Assembly (NCBI GenBank): GCA_027306785.1
Contig: DAHUZB010000007.1
Location: forward strand, 1 to 64,000
Direction: 5' to 3'
From: Vulcanimicrobiota bacterium
Lineage (GTDB): Bacteria > Vulcanimicrobiota > Vulcanimicrobiia > Vulcanimicrobiales > Vulcanimicrobiaceae
Length of the DNA stretch: 64,000 nucleotides
The number at the start of each line of letters is the position of its first letter. The stretch's first letter is position 1. The notes under the pieces were generated by a model. It was given only the letters and a program-made list of their open reading frames with translations. It searched no databases and was not told where the DNA came from. The position numbers and the translations under genes were made by a program. This document shows positions 8,405 to 17,102 of the stretch, piece by piece.

Positions 8405-9154
8405 ATGCCGCGCACCGTCATCGCCGGAAATTGGAAGATGCACAAGACCGCCGCGGAGACGCGCGCGTTCATCGAGGCGTTCGTGCCGCTCGTCGCCGAC
8501 GTATCGCCGGAGATCGAGATCGCGATCGCTCCGCCGTTCACCGCGCTCGCGGCCGCGCGCGAGGCGCTCGCCGCCGATACGCGCGTGCGGCTCGGCGCGC
8601 AGAACGTGCACTGGGAGCCGCAAGGCGCCTACACCGGCGAGATCAGCATCTCCATGCTGCAGGAACACGGCGTGAGCCACGTGATCGTGGGGCACTCCGA
8701 GCGACGCGCGTACTGCAACGAACTCGATAGCACCGTCAACTTGAAGGTACGTGCCTTGCTCGCGCACGGGCTCACGCCGATCGTCGCGGTTGGTGAGACG
8801 CTCGACGAACGCAACGCGGGCGAGACCGATGCGCGCGTCACCGCGCAGACGCGCGCCGCGCTCGACGGACTCGACGATGCGCAGATCGCGCGTCTCGTGC
8901 TCGCATACGAGCCGATCTGGGCGATCGGCACGGGGCACAATTGCGATCCCGCCGAGGCGGGGCGCGTGATGGAGGCGATCCGCGGCTGCAGCCCCGCGCT
9001 CGCCGATGTGCCGCTGCTCTACGGCGGCAGTATGAAAGCGGAGAACGTCGCCGCCTACATGGCGCACGCACACATCAACGGCGGACTCGTCGGCGGCGCG
9101 TCGCTCGATCCCGCCGCATTCGCCACGCTGGTTAGGAACGCAACGACACGATGA
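8405..9154 (+). CDS. tpiA: Triosephosphate isomerase
   Basis: A 249-residue TIM barrel interconverting dihydroxyacetone phosphate and glyceraldehyde 3-phosphate. Visible motifs are AGNWKMHKT (catalytic Lys), VGHSERR (catalytic His), AYEPIWAIGTG (catalytic Glu) and LYGGSM plus GGLVGGASLDP for phosphate binding. A GGAGG-like site (CGGAGG) precedes the ATG at 8405. Its stop overlaps the gpmI start by four bases (ATGA), so translation is coupled. Confidence 0.98.
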   Translation: MPRTVIAGNWKMHKTAAETRAFIEAFVPLVADVSPEIEIAIAPPFTALAAAREALAADTRVRLGAQNVHWEPQGAYTGEISISMLQEHGVSHVIVGHSERRAYCNELDSTVNLKVRALLAHGLTPIVAVGETLDERNAGETDARVTAQTRAALDGLDDAQIARLVLAYEPIWAIGTGHNCDPAEAGRVMEAIRGCSPALADVPLLYGGSMKAENVAAYMAHAHINGGLVGGASLDPAAFATLVRNATTR

Positions 9155-10698
9155 TCAAACCGGTTGTCCTCGCCGTGCTCGACGGATGGGGCTGCAGCAG
9201 CTCCACCCACGGCAACGCCATCGCCGCCGCCGATCTGCCGCACTGGCGCGCGTTCTTCGACCGCTACCCGTGGACGACGCTCGAAGCCTCCGGCGAATTC
9301 GTCGGACTGCCCAAAGGCATCATGGGCAATAGCGAGGTCGGCCACATGAACCTGGGCAGCGGACGCGTGGTGCCGCAAGGCGTGGTGGTGATCGACAACG
9401 ACGTCGCCTCGGGCGCCTTCGCCCGCAACGAAACCCTCCAGCGCGCCCTTCGACAAAATCAGGGTGACACCCAAAAAGCTCAGGGTGACACGATGCTCCA
9501 TCTGATGGGGCTGCTTTCGGATGGACAGGTGCATAGTTCGATCGTGCACCTCTTCGCGCTGATCGACGCGGCGGTCGCCGCGAACGTGCCGTTTGCGGTG
9601 CATGCGTTTCTCGACGGGCGCGATACGCCGCCGCGATCGGCGCAGAACTACATCGCGCAGCTGGAAGAGAAGCTTGCCGCGGTCGGACGCAGCGGCGCGA
9701 TCGCATCGGTCGTGGGGCGCTTCTATGCGATGGATCGCGACAAGCGTTGGGAGCGCACGCAAGCCGCGTACGATATGCTCGCTCGCGGGAACGCGCCGTT
9801 TCACGCCTCGACCGCCCGCGAGGCGGTGGACGCGGCGTACGCACGCGGCGAGAGCGACGAATTCGTCCAAGCGACGATCGTCGGCGAAACGCGCGCCGTG
9901 CACGACGGCGACGCGTGCATCTTCTTCAACTTCCGTCCGGACCGCGCGCGCCAGCTCACGCTCGCGTTCAACGGCGACGATACGGTTCCGTTCGCCAAGC
10001 ACACATACGCGAAGCTCCTCTTCGCGACGATGACGAAGTACGACGAGAGCTATCCCAATCCGGTGCTCTTCGGACCGCGCCCGCAGTACGACACCTTCGG
10101 CGAGATCGTCTCGCGCGCCGGGCTCACGCAGCTGCGTCTTGCCGAAACCGAAAAATACGCGCACGTAACCTACTTTTTCAACGGCGGCCGCGAGGATGTG
10201 TTCGCCGGTGAGGATCGCGAGCTGATCGCATCGGATCGTAGCGTGGCGACCTACGATCTCGCACCCGCGATGCGCGCTCCGGAGATCACCGATGCGGCGG
10301 TCGCCGATCTGCAGGCTCGTACGCACGACGTGATCATCATGAACTACGCGAACGCCGACATGGTGGGTCACACCGGCAAGTGGGATCCGACCATCGCATC
10401 GGTCGAGGTGCTCGACGCCTGCTTGCAGCGTCTCGCGCAGGCGGTGCTCGATGCGGGCGGCGTGCTCGCCGTCACCGCCGATCACGGCAACGCGGAAGAG
10501 AAGCTCGACGCCGAGGGCAATCCGCTCACCGCCCACACGACCAATCCGGTGCCGTTCATTCTGATCGGCAAGGGGCTGCGAGGCGCCTTCGCCGCGGGCG
10601 GCAAGCTGGGCGACGTCGCACCGACGCTGCTCGCGCTGATGGGGCTACCCGTTCCCTCCGCCATGACGGGGAAGAACCTCTTCACGCCCGAAGCGTGA
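9151..10698 (+). CDS. gpmI: Cofactor-independent (2,3-bisphosphoglycerate-independent) phosphoglycerate mutase with a repeat-derived insert
   Basis: A 515-residue Mn-dependent phosphoglycerate mutase converting 3- to 2-phosphoglycerate. Motifs: VLDGWG at the N-terminus, GIMGNSEVGHMNLG with the phosphorylated Ser at residue 61, GRFYAMDRDKRW and the metal site TADHGNAE near the C-terminus. Residues about 99-114 (ALRQNQGDTQKAQGDT) are encoded by two partial copies of the dispersed repeat and fall between the helix NETLQ and HLMGLLSDGQVHS, where a short linker is normal. The enzyme is otherwise complete, so the insert is probably tolerated on the surface. punA follows. Confidence 0.97.
   Translation: MIKPVVLAVLDGWGCSSSTHGNAIAAADLPHWRAFFDRYPWTTLEASGEFVGLPKGIMGNSEVGHMNLGSGRVVPQGVVVIDNDVASGAFARNETLQRALRQNQGDTQKAQGDTMLHLMGLLSDGQVHSSIVHLFALIDAAVAANVPFAVHAFLDGRDTPPRSAQNYIAQLEEKLAAVGRSGAIASVVGRFYAMDRDKRWERTQAAYDMLARGNAPFHASTAREAVDAAYARGESDEFVQATIVGETRAVHDGDACIFFNFRPDRARQLTLAFNGDDTVPFAKHTYAKLLFATMTKYDESYPNPVLFGPRPQYDTFGEIVSRAGLTQLRLAETEKYAHVTYFFNGGREDVFAGEDRELIASDRSVATYDLAPAMRAPEITDAAVADLQARTHDVIIMNYANADMVGHTGKWDPTIASVEVLDACLQRLAQAVLDAGGVLAVTADHGNAEEKLDAEGNPLTAHTTNPVPFILIGKGLRGAFAAGGKLGDVAPTLLALMGLPVPSAMTGKNLFTPEA
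9446..9491 (+). repeat. Dispersed repeat inserted in frame inside gpmI
   Basis: CCCTTCGACAAAATCAGG plus GTGACAC (9446-9470) and a second partial unit AGCTCAGGGTGACAC (9477-9491) match the repeats seen in the arrays at 11.5 and 15.4 kb and in ileS. The 46 bases keep the gpmI frame open. Confidence 0.85.
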
Positions 10699-10702
10699 GT
10701 GC

Positions 10703-11515
10703 ATGATCGATCGCCGCTCGCCGAACGACAAACTCCTCGCGCACGACGCCTCGCGTCTCGAAGAGACCGCGGGCGGCCCGATCGATCTCGCGATCGTGCT
10801 CGGCAGCGGCCTGAGCTCGGTGCTGCGCGATCGCTTCACGCACGTCTCGATTCCCTACGACTCGCTCTTGGGAATGCCGGTCGCATCGCTGCGCGGTCAC
10901 GCGGGTGAGGCGCTGGTCGGTACGTGGCACGGCAAGCGCGTCGCGGTCTTCGCCGGGCGCGTGCATCTCTATCAGGGTTTTTCGCCGCTGCAAGTGACGG
11001 TCAACGTGCGCCTCGCGCACGCGGCCGGTGCGAAGATGGCGATCCTCACGAACGCCGCGGGCGGTCTGCGCGAGGAGATGCAGCCGGGCGATCTGATGCT
11101 GATCGCCGATCACCTCAACCTTACCGGACGCAATCCGCTGGTCGGCTATCCGCACGAAAATCCGTTCGTCGACATGAACGACGCCTACTCGGCTCGCCTA
11201 CGCGCGATCGTGAAGAGCATCGCCGCGCCGGAGACGCGTCTGCTTGAGGGCGTGTACGCCGGGCTACTCGGACCGAATTACGAGACCGCCGCCGAGATGC
11301 GCTATCTGCGCACGATCGGCGCCGACGCGGTCGGCATGTCGACCGTGCTCGAGACGATCTTCGCGCGCTTCCTCGGCATGGGCGTGCTCGGAATCAGCAT
11401 GATCACCAACATCGTCGGCGCGCCGGAGACCTCGCACGCCGACGTCACCGCCCAAGGCGCCGCCGCCGGCCCGAAACTCGCCGACCTCCTCGGCACCCTC
11501 ATCGCCAAACTCTAA
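10703..11515 (+). CDS. punA: Purine nucleoside phosphorylase
   Basis: A 270-residue trimeric-type PNP cleaving inosine or guanosine with phosphate. Seen: GSGLSSV (phosphate loop), the FAGRVHLYQGFSP block with the active His, ILTNAAGGL, and PNYETAAEMRYLRTIGADAVGMSTV with the Glu and Asn/Met of the purine site. Length is standard. It starts four bases after the gpmI stop and likely ends the glycolytic operon. Ribose 1-phosphate from it can feed, after conversion, the pentose phosphates that the phosphoketolase just downstream uses, though that link is inference. Confidence 0.95.
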   Translation: MIDRRSPNDKLLAHDASRLEETAGGPIDLAIVLGSGLSSVLRDRFTHVSIPYDSLLGMPVASLRGHAGEALVGTWHGKRVAVFAGRVHLYQGFSPLQVTVNVRLAHAAGAKMAILTNAAGGLREEMQPGDLMLIADHLNLTGRNPLVGYPHENPFVDMNDAYSARLRAIVKSIAAPETRLLEGVYAGLLGPNYETAAEMRYLRTIGADAVGMSTVLETIFARFLGMGVLGISMITNIVGAPETSHADVTAQGAAAGPKLADLLGTLIAKL

Positions 11516-11523
11516 CGCCCCCG

Positions 11524-11628
11524 CACGTGTCACCCTGAGCCCGTCGAAGGGCGACATGCACGTGTCACCCTGAGCCCGTCGAAGGGCGACGAGCTCATCC
11601 TTCGACGAGCTCAGGATGACACGTGGGG
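11524..11628. repeat. Intergenic array of the dispersed repeat (two direct, one inverted copy)
   Basis: Two near-identical units of about 36 bases, beginning CACGTGTCACCCTGAGCC and continuing CGTCGAAGGGCGAC, run head to tail from 11524 and 11560. An inverted copy (CATCCTTCGACGAGCTCAGG, then ATGACACGTG) ends near 11625. The two opposed arms can fold into a long hairpin between punA and the phosphoketolase and may act as a transcription terminator or mRNA end. Confidence 0.85.
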
Positions 11629-11680
11629 TGAGGCGTAGGTGCTTCACGGGTCTTTCCCGAGGTTGCCGGAGCGGGGCGGG

Positions 11681-11692
11681 TATACTCTCGGC
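11681..11692 (+). promoter_or_regulatory. -10 box directly before the phosphoketolase start (leaderless arrangement)
   Basis: TATACT at 11681-11686 is followed by six bases (CTCGGC) and the ATG at 11693. There is no Shine-Dalgarno sequence in between, so the transcript would start on or beside the ATG. A convincing -35 box at normal spacing is not seen. Confidence 0.5.
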
Positions 11693-14056
11693 ATGGATGC
11701 GTCTGAACTGCGTGCGCTCGACGGGTATTGGCGCGCGGCAAACTATCTCTCGGTCGGACAGATCTATCTGCTGGACAATCCGCTCTTGCGCGAACCGCTG
11801 CGGCCCGAGCACATCAAGCCTCGCCTGCTCGGTCACTGGGGCACCACGCCCGGCCTCAACTTCATCTACGCGCACCTCAGTCGCCTGATACGGCAGCGCG
11901 ATCTCGACGCGATCTTCATCGCCGGGCCGGGACACGGCGGGCCCGCGGTGCTCGCGAACGCATACCTGGAGGGAACGTACAGCGAGCGCTATCCGCACAT
12001 AAGCCGCGATCTCGACGGCATGCGTCGTCTCTTCAAGCAGTTCTCGTTTCCCGGCGGCGTGCCGAGTCACGCATCGCCCGAATCACCGGGCTCGATCAAC
12101 GAAGGCGGCGAGCTCGGCTATTCGCTCGCCCATGCGTACGGAGCGGTCTTCGATAATCCCGAGCTGCTCGCGTGCTGCGTGGTCGGCGACGGCGAAGCCG
12201 AAACGGGCGCGCTTGCGACGAGTTGGCATTCGAACAAATTCCTCAACCCGGCGCGCGACGGCGCGGTGCTGCCGATCCTGCACCTCAACGGCTACAAGAT
12301 CGCGGGACCGACGGTGCTCGCGCGCATTCCCGACGACGAACTGATCGCGCTCTTCACCGGTTACGGCTACGAACCGTTCATCGTGGCGGGCGACGATCCG
12401 CACGCGATGCACGCCGCGATGGCGCAGACGCTGGAGACGATGCTCGATCGCATCGCCGCGATCCGGTGCGATGCGCGCGCGCACGGGTTCCGCGTGCGCC
12501 CGCGCTGGCCGATGCTCATCCTGCGCTCGCCGAAAGGCTGGACCGGCCCCAAACGCGTCGACGGCGTCGCGATCGAAGGCACGTTCCGCGCGCATCAGGT
12601 TCCGCTCGGCGGCGTGCGCGAAAATCCCGCGCATCTCGCGCAATTGGAAGCGTGGATGCGCTCGTATCACCCGGAAGAACTCTTCGACGAACGCGGGCGC
12701 GTGCGCGATGAATGGCTGCGCTTCGTTCCCGACGGCACGCGCCGCATGAGCGCGAATCCGCACGCCAACGGCGGCGAGTTGCTCGAACCGCTGAACATCC
12801 CGGACTACTCCGACTACGCGATCGCTGTTCCCGCACCCGGCGCCGTGCGTGCCGAAGGCACGCGCCCACTCGGGAGCTTGCTGCGCGATATCCTCGTTGC
12901 CAATCCGTCGAACTTCCGCGTGCTCGCACCGGACGAAACGAATTCGAATCGCCTCAACGCCGTCTTCGAGGTGACCGCTCGCGAATCGACCGCGATCGTG
13001 GAGCCCTACGACGACCACGTCGCGGCGGACGGACGCGTGATGGAGGTGTTGAGCGAGCATCTCTGCCAGGGTTGGCTCGAAGGCTATCTGCTCACGGGGC
13101 GGCACGGATTCTTCTCGTGCTACGAGGCCTTCATCCACATCGTCGATTCGATGTTCAATCAGCACGCAAAGTGGCTGAAGGTCACCCGTGAGATCCCGTG
13201 GCGTCGTCCGATCGCATCGTTGAACTACCTGCTCACCTCGCACGTGTGGCGCCAGGATCACAACGGGTTCAGCCATCAAGATCCCGGCTTCATCGATCAC
13301 GTGGCGAACAAGAAGGCCGACGTGGTTCGCGTCTATCTTCCGCCCGACGCGAACACGCTGCTCAGCGTAGCCGATCACTGCCTGCGCAGCCGTAACTACG
13401 TGAACGTCATCGTCGCCGGGAAGCAGGCGGAATGGCAATGGCTCGACATGGAGCGCGCGCGCGCGCATTGCGCGCAAGGGATCGGCATCTGGGAATGGGC
13501 GAGCAGTGACGGCGACCGCGCGCCCGACGTGATCATGGCCTGCGCGGGCGACGTGCCGACGCTCGAAACGATCGCCGCGGTGGATCTGCTGCGCGAGCAT
13601 CTGCCCGAGCTCGCCGTTCGCGTGGTCAACGTGGTCGATCTCATGGCGCTGCAGACGCGCGCCGAGCACCCGCACGGCCTCGATGATGCGCGCTACGATG
13701 CTATCTTCCCGGCGGGTATTCCCGTGATCTTCGCCTATCACGGCTATCCCGTGCTCGTGCATCGCCTCACCTACAAGCGTTCCAATCACGACGATCTGCA
13801 CGTGCACGGCTATCGTGAGGAAGGTTCGACTACGACGCCGTTCGACATGACGGTCCGCAACGCACTCTCGCGCTTCCACCTGGCACTCGATGCGATCGCA
13901 CGCACCACGCGTCTGCACGGACGCGTCGGCGCGCTGTGTCAGCACATCGAGGATCTGCTTGCAGAGCACACGCGCTACATCGCCGAATACGGCGAAGATA
14001 TGCCGATGATTCGCGACTGGCAGTGGAGCGGTGCTCGATGCGTATCCTCACCCTGA
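11693..14056 (+). CDS. xfp: Xylulose-5-phosphate/fructose-6-phosphate phosphoketolase
   Basis: A 787-residue thiamine-diphosphate enzyme, full length for the family, splitting xylulose 5-phosphate (and often fructose 6-phosphate) with phosphate into acetyl phosphate and an aldose phosphate. Seen: YLSVGQIYL near the N-terminus, [36 protein letters not shown] and the cofactor motif [10 protein letters not shown]; the second half has the conserved [14 protein letters not shown] block. Start 11693 fits where homology begins and the promoter position; an ATG-free extension upstream would overlap the promoter. The 3' end overlaps ackA by 19 bases, so acetyl phosphate production and use are translationally linked. 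Confidence 0.97.
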   Translation: MDASELRALDGYWRAANYLSVGQIYLLDNPLLREPLRPEHIKPRLLGHWGTTPGLNFIYAHLSRLIRQRDLDAIFIAGPGHGGPAVLANAYLEGTYSERYPHISRDLDGMRRLFKQFSFPGGVPSHASPESPGSINEGGELGYSLAHAYGAVFDNPELLACCVVGDGEAETGALATSWHSNKFLNPARDGAVLPILHLNGYKIAGPTVLARIPDDELIALFTGYGYEPFIVAGDDPHAMHAAMAQTLETMLDRIAAIRCDARAHGFRVRPRWPMLILRSPKGWTGPKRVDGVAIEGTFRAHQVPLGGVRENPAHLAQLEAWMRSYHPEELFDERGRVRDEWLRFVPDGTRRMSANPHANGGELLEPLNIPDYSDYAIAVPAPGAVRAEGTRPLGSLLRDILVANPSNFRVLAPDETNSNRLNAVFEVTARESTAIVEPYDDHVAADGRVMEVLSEHLCQGWLEGYLLTGRHGFFSCYEAFIHIVDSMFNQHAKWLKVTREIPWRRPIASLNYLLTSHVWRQDHNGFSHQDPGFIDHVANKKADVVRVYLPPDANTLLSVADHCLRSRNYVNVIVAGKQAEWQWLDMERARAHCAQGIGIWEWASSDGDRAPDVIMACAGDVPTLETIAAVDLLREHLPELAVRVVNVVDLMALQTRAEHPHGLDDARYDAIFPAGIPVIFAYHGYPVLVHRLTYKRSNHDDLHVHGYREEGSTTTPFDMTVRNALSRFHLALDAIARTTRLHGRVGALCQHIEDLLAEHTRYIAEYGEDMPMIRDWQWSGARCVSSP

Positions 14057-15144
14057 ACGCAGGCTCCTCGTCGCTGAAATACGCGGTGTACGAAATCGAC
14101 GAGCACGGCGAACGGCGTCTGTTCGCCGAGAATCTGCGTGCGCGCAATCGCTCCGACGCCGCGTCGATGGCGCGCGAAGCGACCGCGGCCGCGCTCGCGC
14201 GCACCACGCTCGACGGCGCCGCCCATCGCATCGTGTTCGGCGGGCCGCGCCACGTCGGCCCCGCCATCGTCGATCCGGCGCTGCTCGCCGACCTCCGCGC
14301 GCTCGCCGAGTACGATCCGCTGCATCTCCCCGCCGAACTCGACGCGATCGACGCGGTCGCAGCGATCGCACCCGGGCTCGCGCAGACGCTCTCGTTCGAT
14401 ACGGCCTTTCACCGCACGCTGCCCGCCGTGGCGCGCGCGCTCCCGCTGCCGCACGGAACCGACCCGATGGTGCAGCGCTACGGCTTTCACGGCCTCTCCT
14501 ACGAGTACATCGTCGCGACGCTCGGCGAAGGCGCGCGCGGGCGCACGATCGTGGCGCACCTTGGCAGCGGCGCGAGCATGGCGGCGCTGCGCGACGGAGC
14601 GCCGGTCGATACGACGATGGGCTTCACGCCGCTCGGCGGATTGATGATGGGCACGCGTCCGGGCGATCTCGATCCCGGCGTCGTCCTACGGCTGCTGCAC
14701 GCGTGCGACGACGATGCGCGGCGGCTCTCCGATGCGCTCTTTTATCACTCCGGCCTGCTCGGCGTCTCGGGCAGCACCAGCGAGATGCAGGCGTTGACGA
14801 CGGCAATGGATCGCGAGACGGCGGCGGCGCAGGCGGTCGGCCTCTTCGTCTTCATCGCGCGCAAGTCGATCGGTGCCCTTGCGGCCGCACTCGACGGGGT
14901 GGATCGGCTCGTCTTCACCGGCGGCATCGGCGAGCATAGTGCGAGCGTGCGCGCGCTGATCTGCCTCGGCCTCACGCACCTCGGCATCGCCCTCGACGTA
15001 TCCGCGAATATCCGGAACGACGAGCGCATCTCCGCGCACACCTCGCACGTGGTGGTTAACGTGATACCCACGAATGAGGAGCTGATGCTCGCGCGGCACG
15101 CCCACCGCGTGCTCTCATCGCATTCTCATCCGATTTCCGGCTAG
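14038..15144 (+). CDS. ackA: Acetate kinase
   Basis: A 368-residue ASKHA-fold kinase, somewhat shorter than the usual 395-400, turning acetyl phosphate plus ADP into acetate plus ATP. Motifs: [12 protein letters not shown] at the start, [53 protein letters not shown] in two pieces, and FTGGIGEHS near the end. ATG 14038 is chosen because homology starts there; it lies within the last codons of xfp. The pair forms a short bypass that makes ATP from pentose phosphates. Confidence 0.95.
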   Translation: MRILTLNAGSSSLKYAVYEIDEHGERRLFAENLRARNRSDAASMAREATAAALARTTLDGAAHRIVFGGPRHVGPAIVDPALLADLRALAEYDPLHLPAELDAIDAVAAIAPGLAQTLSFDTAFHRTLPAVARALPLPHGTDPMVQRYGFHGLSYEYIVATLGEGARGRTIVAHLGSGASMAALRDGAPVDTTMGFTPLGGLMMGTRPGDLDPGVVLRLLHACDDDARRLSDALFYHSGLLGVSGSTSEMQALTTAMDRETAAAQAVGLFVFIARKSIGALAAALDGVDRLVFTGGIGEHSASVRALICLGLTHLGIALDVSANIRNDERISAHTSHVVVNVIPTNEELMLARHAHRVLSSHSHPISG

Positions 15145-15174
15145 CGCTCAGGTCGGCGCGGCATACTCTTGCGC

Positions 15175-15183
15175 AGAGGAGGG
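15175..15183 (+). promoter_or_regulatory. Strong Shine-Dalgarno site deciding a small ORF
   Basis: AGAGGAGGG ends seven bases before ATG 15191, with a CATACT -10-like box at 15162-15167. A perfect ribosome site here supports translation of the short ORF that follows. Confidence 0.6.
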
Positions 15184-15190
15184 ACGACCG

Positions 15191-15307
15191 ATGCGTAAAC
15201 CGATCATCGCCCATGCCGACGAGATGCTGCTCGCTCACGCGCTCGCGTACGCGGCGCTCCTCGGCTCGCTCGCCGTGGCCGCCACCATCGCGGCGCACCT
15301 GATGTAA
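15191..15307 (+). CDS. Small predicted single-pass membrane protein (38 residues)
   Basis: An ORF too short for usual gene finders: 38 residues starting MRKPIIAHADEMLLAHALAY with one hydrophobic helix (AALLGSLAVAATIAAHLM) at the C-terminus. It has a strong Shine-Dalgarno site and a -10-like box of its own about 20 bases before the ATG. Basic residues at the N-terminus and the helix at the C-terminus suggest an Nin-Cout mini-protein of the inner membrane. It lies 46 bases after ackA and before a repeat array. No family is recognised. The ribosome site, start, stop and amphiphilic layout support a real gene, but this rests on sequence features only. Confidence 0.55.
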   Translation: MRKPIIAHADEMLLAHALAYAALLGSLAVAATIAAHLM

Positions 15308-15360
15308 TCGCCTGCCGTTCGGTGGGTCATGACCGGCCCCGGTGTCATGCTGACCGCCCC

Positions 15361-15480
15361 GTGTCATCCTGAGCCTGTCGAAGGACGCGCATAGCCTCCC
15401 TGTGTCATCCTGAGCTTGTCGAAGGACGCGCTCATCCTTCGACAAGCTCAGGATGACACGGGGCGCTTAGGATGACACGG
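15361..15480. repeat. Intergenic array of the dispersed repeat (two direct, one to two inverted copies)
   Basis: GTGTCATCCTGAGCCTGTCG plus AAGGAC at 15361, a second direct copy near 15401, an inverted copy CATCCTTCGACAAGCTCAGG near 15433 and a truncated inverted copy (TTAGGATGACACGGGG) at 15468-15482. The opposed arms fold into a hairpin between the small ORF and the convergent PMT-type gene, so it may end transcription from both sides. Confidence 0.88.
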
Positions 15481-15492
15481 GGAGGGGGCTTC

Positions 15493-16998
15493 TTAGGGCC
15501 AGCTCTTTAGCCACATGCGCTGCATCCAGGCGGATTGCGGAATCTGAAGGCCCGCGAGGATGGGATAGAAGTAGGCGAACGTCGCGATTTCGACGCCGAG
15601 ATAACCACCCACGATCCAAAGCGCGGCGGTGCGATTCGACGGCGAGAGACGTTCCCAACAGATGTGGGCGACGGCGGCCGTACAGATCGCGATCAGCGGG
15701 ATATCCACGTAAAAGTGATACGCGAAAGCGATCCGAGGCGAGAACATCCACGGCAGCCACTGCAGCAAATAGGCGACGATCACGACGGCGTAGGCGCGAT
15801 TGCGCTCGCGCCACGCCAGCCATCCGACGAAGGGAACCGTGACGAGCCCGGGCCAGAGCAGCAACGGGTTCGGGAGCGTGTAGATCATCTCGGCCGTCGG
15901 AATCTTGCCGAGGTTGCCGTACTGCGCGTAATAGAGAATCGGGCGCAGATCAAGCGGCCACTGCCACCACACCGACGAGTACGGATGCGTCGCCTTCAGG
16001 TGATCGTGGTAGAGAAACGCGTTGACCTGCATCGTGATGATGTCGCTCACCGTGTAGGGTCGGGGCGGCAAGTTCGGCAAATCGCGCAAGCCGATGAAAT
16101 GCGGGATGTACGCGAGCGCGTACACGATACCGATCGTCGCCACGATGACCGCCACGAACGCGTCGAGCGGAATCGGGCTACGCTCGCCGCGCCGCCATGC
16201 TCGAATCGCCACGTAACTTGCAACAACCGCCGCAACGCCGTACGTCATCACGCCGTACCACTTGCTCGTCACGAGCAACGCCGCACACACGCCGAAGGCG
16301 AGCAGCCACCCCGCACCAAGCGGACGCGCACGCCAGTAGCGATACACACCGAACGCCACGGCCGCCGAGACGACGATCAGCACGATCTTCGCGGGCAGCG
16401 TCTCGTGGGGGAAACGCAGCAGCGTGAAGCCGATCGCGAGCACGAACGCGACGACGACTTCCGCAATCCGCTGCAGCGGCGCATCCTCGGCCGTCGCGGC
16501 ATGCAGGATCGCGTGTGCGATCGCATCCCAGTAGCGCAGCAACGCATAGAGCGTGGCGAGCGAAAAGCAGACGACGAAACTTTCAGGCGTCGCAATCCGC
16601 GACTGCACGAAATGCATGCCGTCGAAGCCGAAGAGCACGGCGGCGTAGGCGCCAAAGAGACGCGAACCGGTCACGCGTTTCGCGAGCACGTACGTCAATA
16701 CGACCGCGACGGCACCGGCGACGACGTCAAGAAAGCGCCAACCGTATGCGTTGTCGCCGCGCGGCAGCCCGCCAAAGAGCATCGTCGAGAGCGTGATCAG
16801 CAGCTTGGTGACCGGCGGATGCGTGTTTTCGTAAATGTAGCGCCGCTGCAGATACTCCTCGGCCGCACGCGCGAAATACACCTCGTCGAAGATCTTCTCG
16901 TTCGGAATCGAGTAGCGAATCGCGAGCAGGATGAACGAGGCGATGCCGAGCCCGAGCGAGATCGCGGCATCGGTATATCTCTTGAGAACGGGCATCAT
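15493..16998 (-). CDS. PMT-family (dolichyl-phosphate-mannose-type) protein glycosyltransferase
   Basis: A 501-residue GT-C membrane protein with about ten helices. Diagnostic pieces are KIFDEVYFARAAEEYLQ (the DE motif of the first loop), ENTHPPVTKLLI, NAYGWRFLDVVAGA and, late, LRPILYYAQ with a C-terminal four-helix module. Bacterial PMT homologues transfer a sugar from a polyprenyl-phosphate donor to exported proteins. The start is ATG 16998, with a second ATG next to it. It is convergent with the small ORF and divergent from the DUF5996 gene. The family call is sure; acceptors are not known. Confidence 0.92.
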   Translation of the reverse strand: MMPVLKRYTDAAISLGLGIASFILLAIRYSIPNEKIFDEVYFARAAEEYLQRRYIYENTHPPVTKLLITLSTMLFGGLPRGDNAYGWRFLDVVAGAVAVVLTYVLAKRVTGSRLFGAYAAVLFGFDGMHFVQSRIATPESFVVCFSLATLYALLRYWDAIAHAILHAATAEDAPLQRIAEVVVAFVLAIGFTLLRFPHETLPAKIVLIVVSAAVAFGVYRYWRARPLGAGWLLAFGVCAALLVTSKWYGVMTYGVAAVVASYVAIRAWRRGERSPIPLDAFVAVIVATIGIVYALAYIPHFIGLRDLPNLPPRPYTVSDIITMQVNAFLYHDHLKATHPYSSVWWQWPLDLRPILYYAQYGNLGKIPTAEMIYTLPNPLLLWPGLVTVPFVGWLAWRERNRAYAVVIVAYLLQWLPWMFSPRIAFAYHFYVDIPLIAICTAAVAHICWERLSPSNRTAALWIVGGYLGVEIATFAYFYPILAGLQIPQSAWMQRMWLKSWP

Positions 16999-17102
16999 CA
17001 GGTCGATTGCGACTCCGGTGCGGGCATGGGTGAGGCGGCGACGAACTGCGTTTGGGCGCGCCGCGCGCGGGTTCCCGCCCGCGGCGGCTGGGAGGGACCA
17101 TC

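Noticed and set aside
11524-11628. Possible CRISPR array from the repeated units
   Set aside because: Units are directly adjacent, few in number, partly inverted and without unique spacers of even length; no cas genes in the window.
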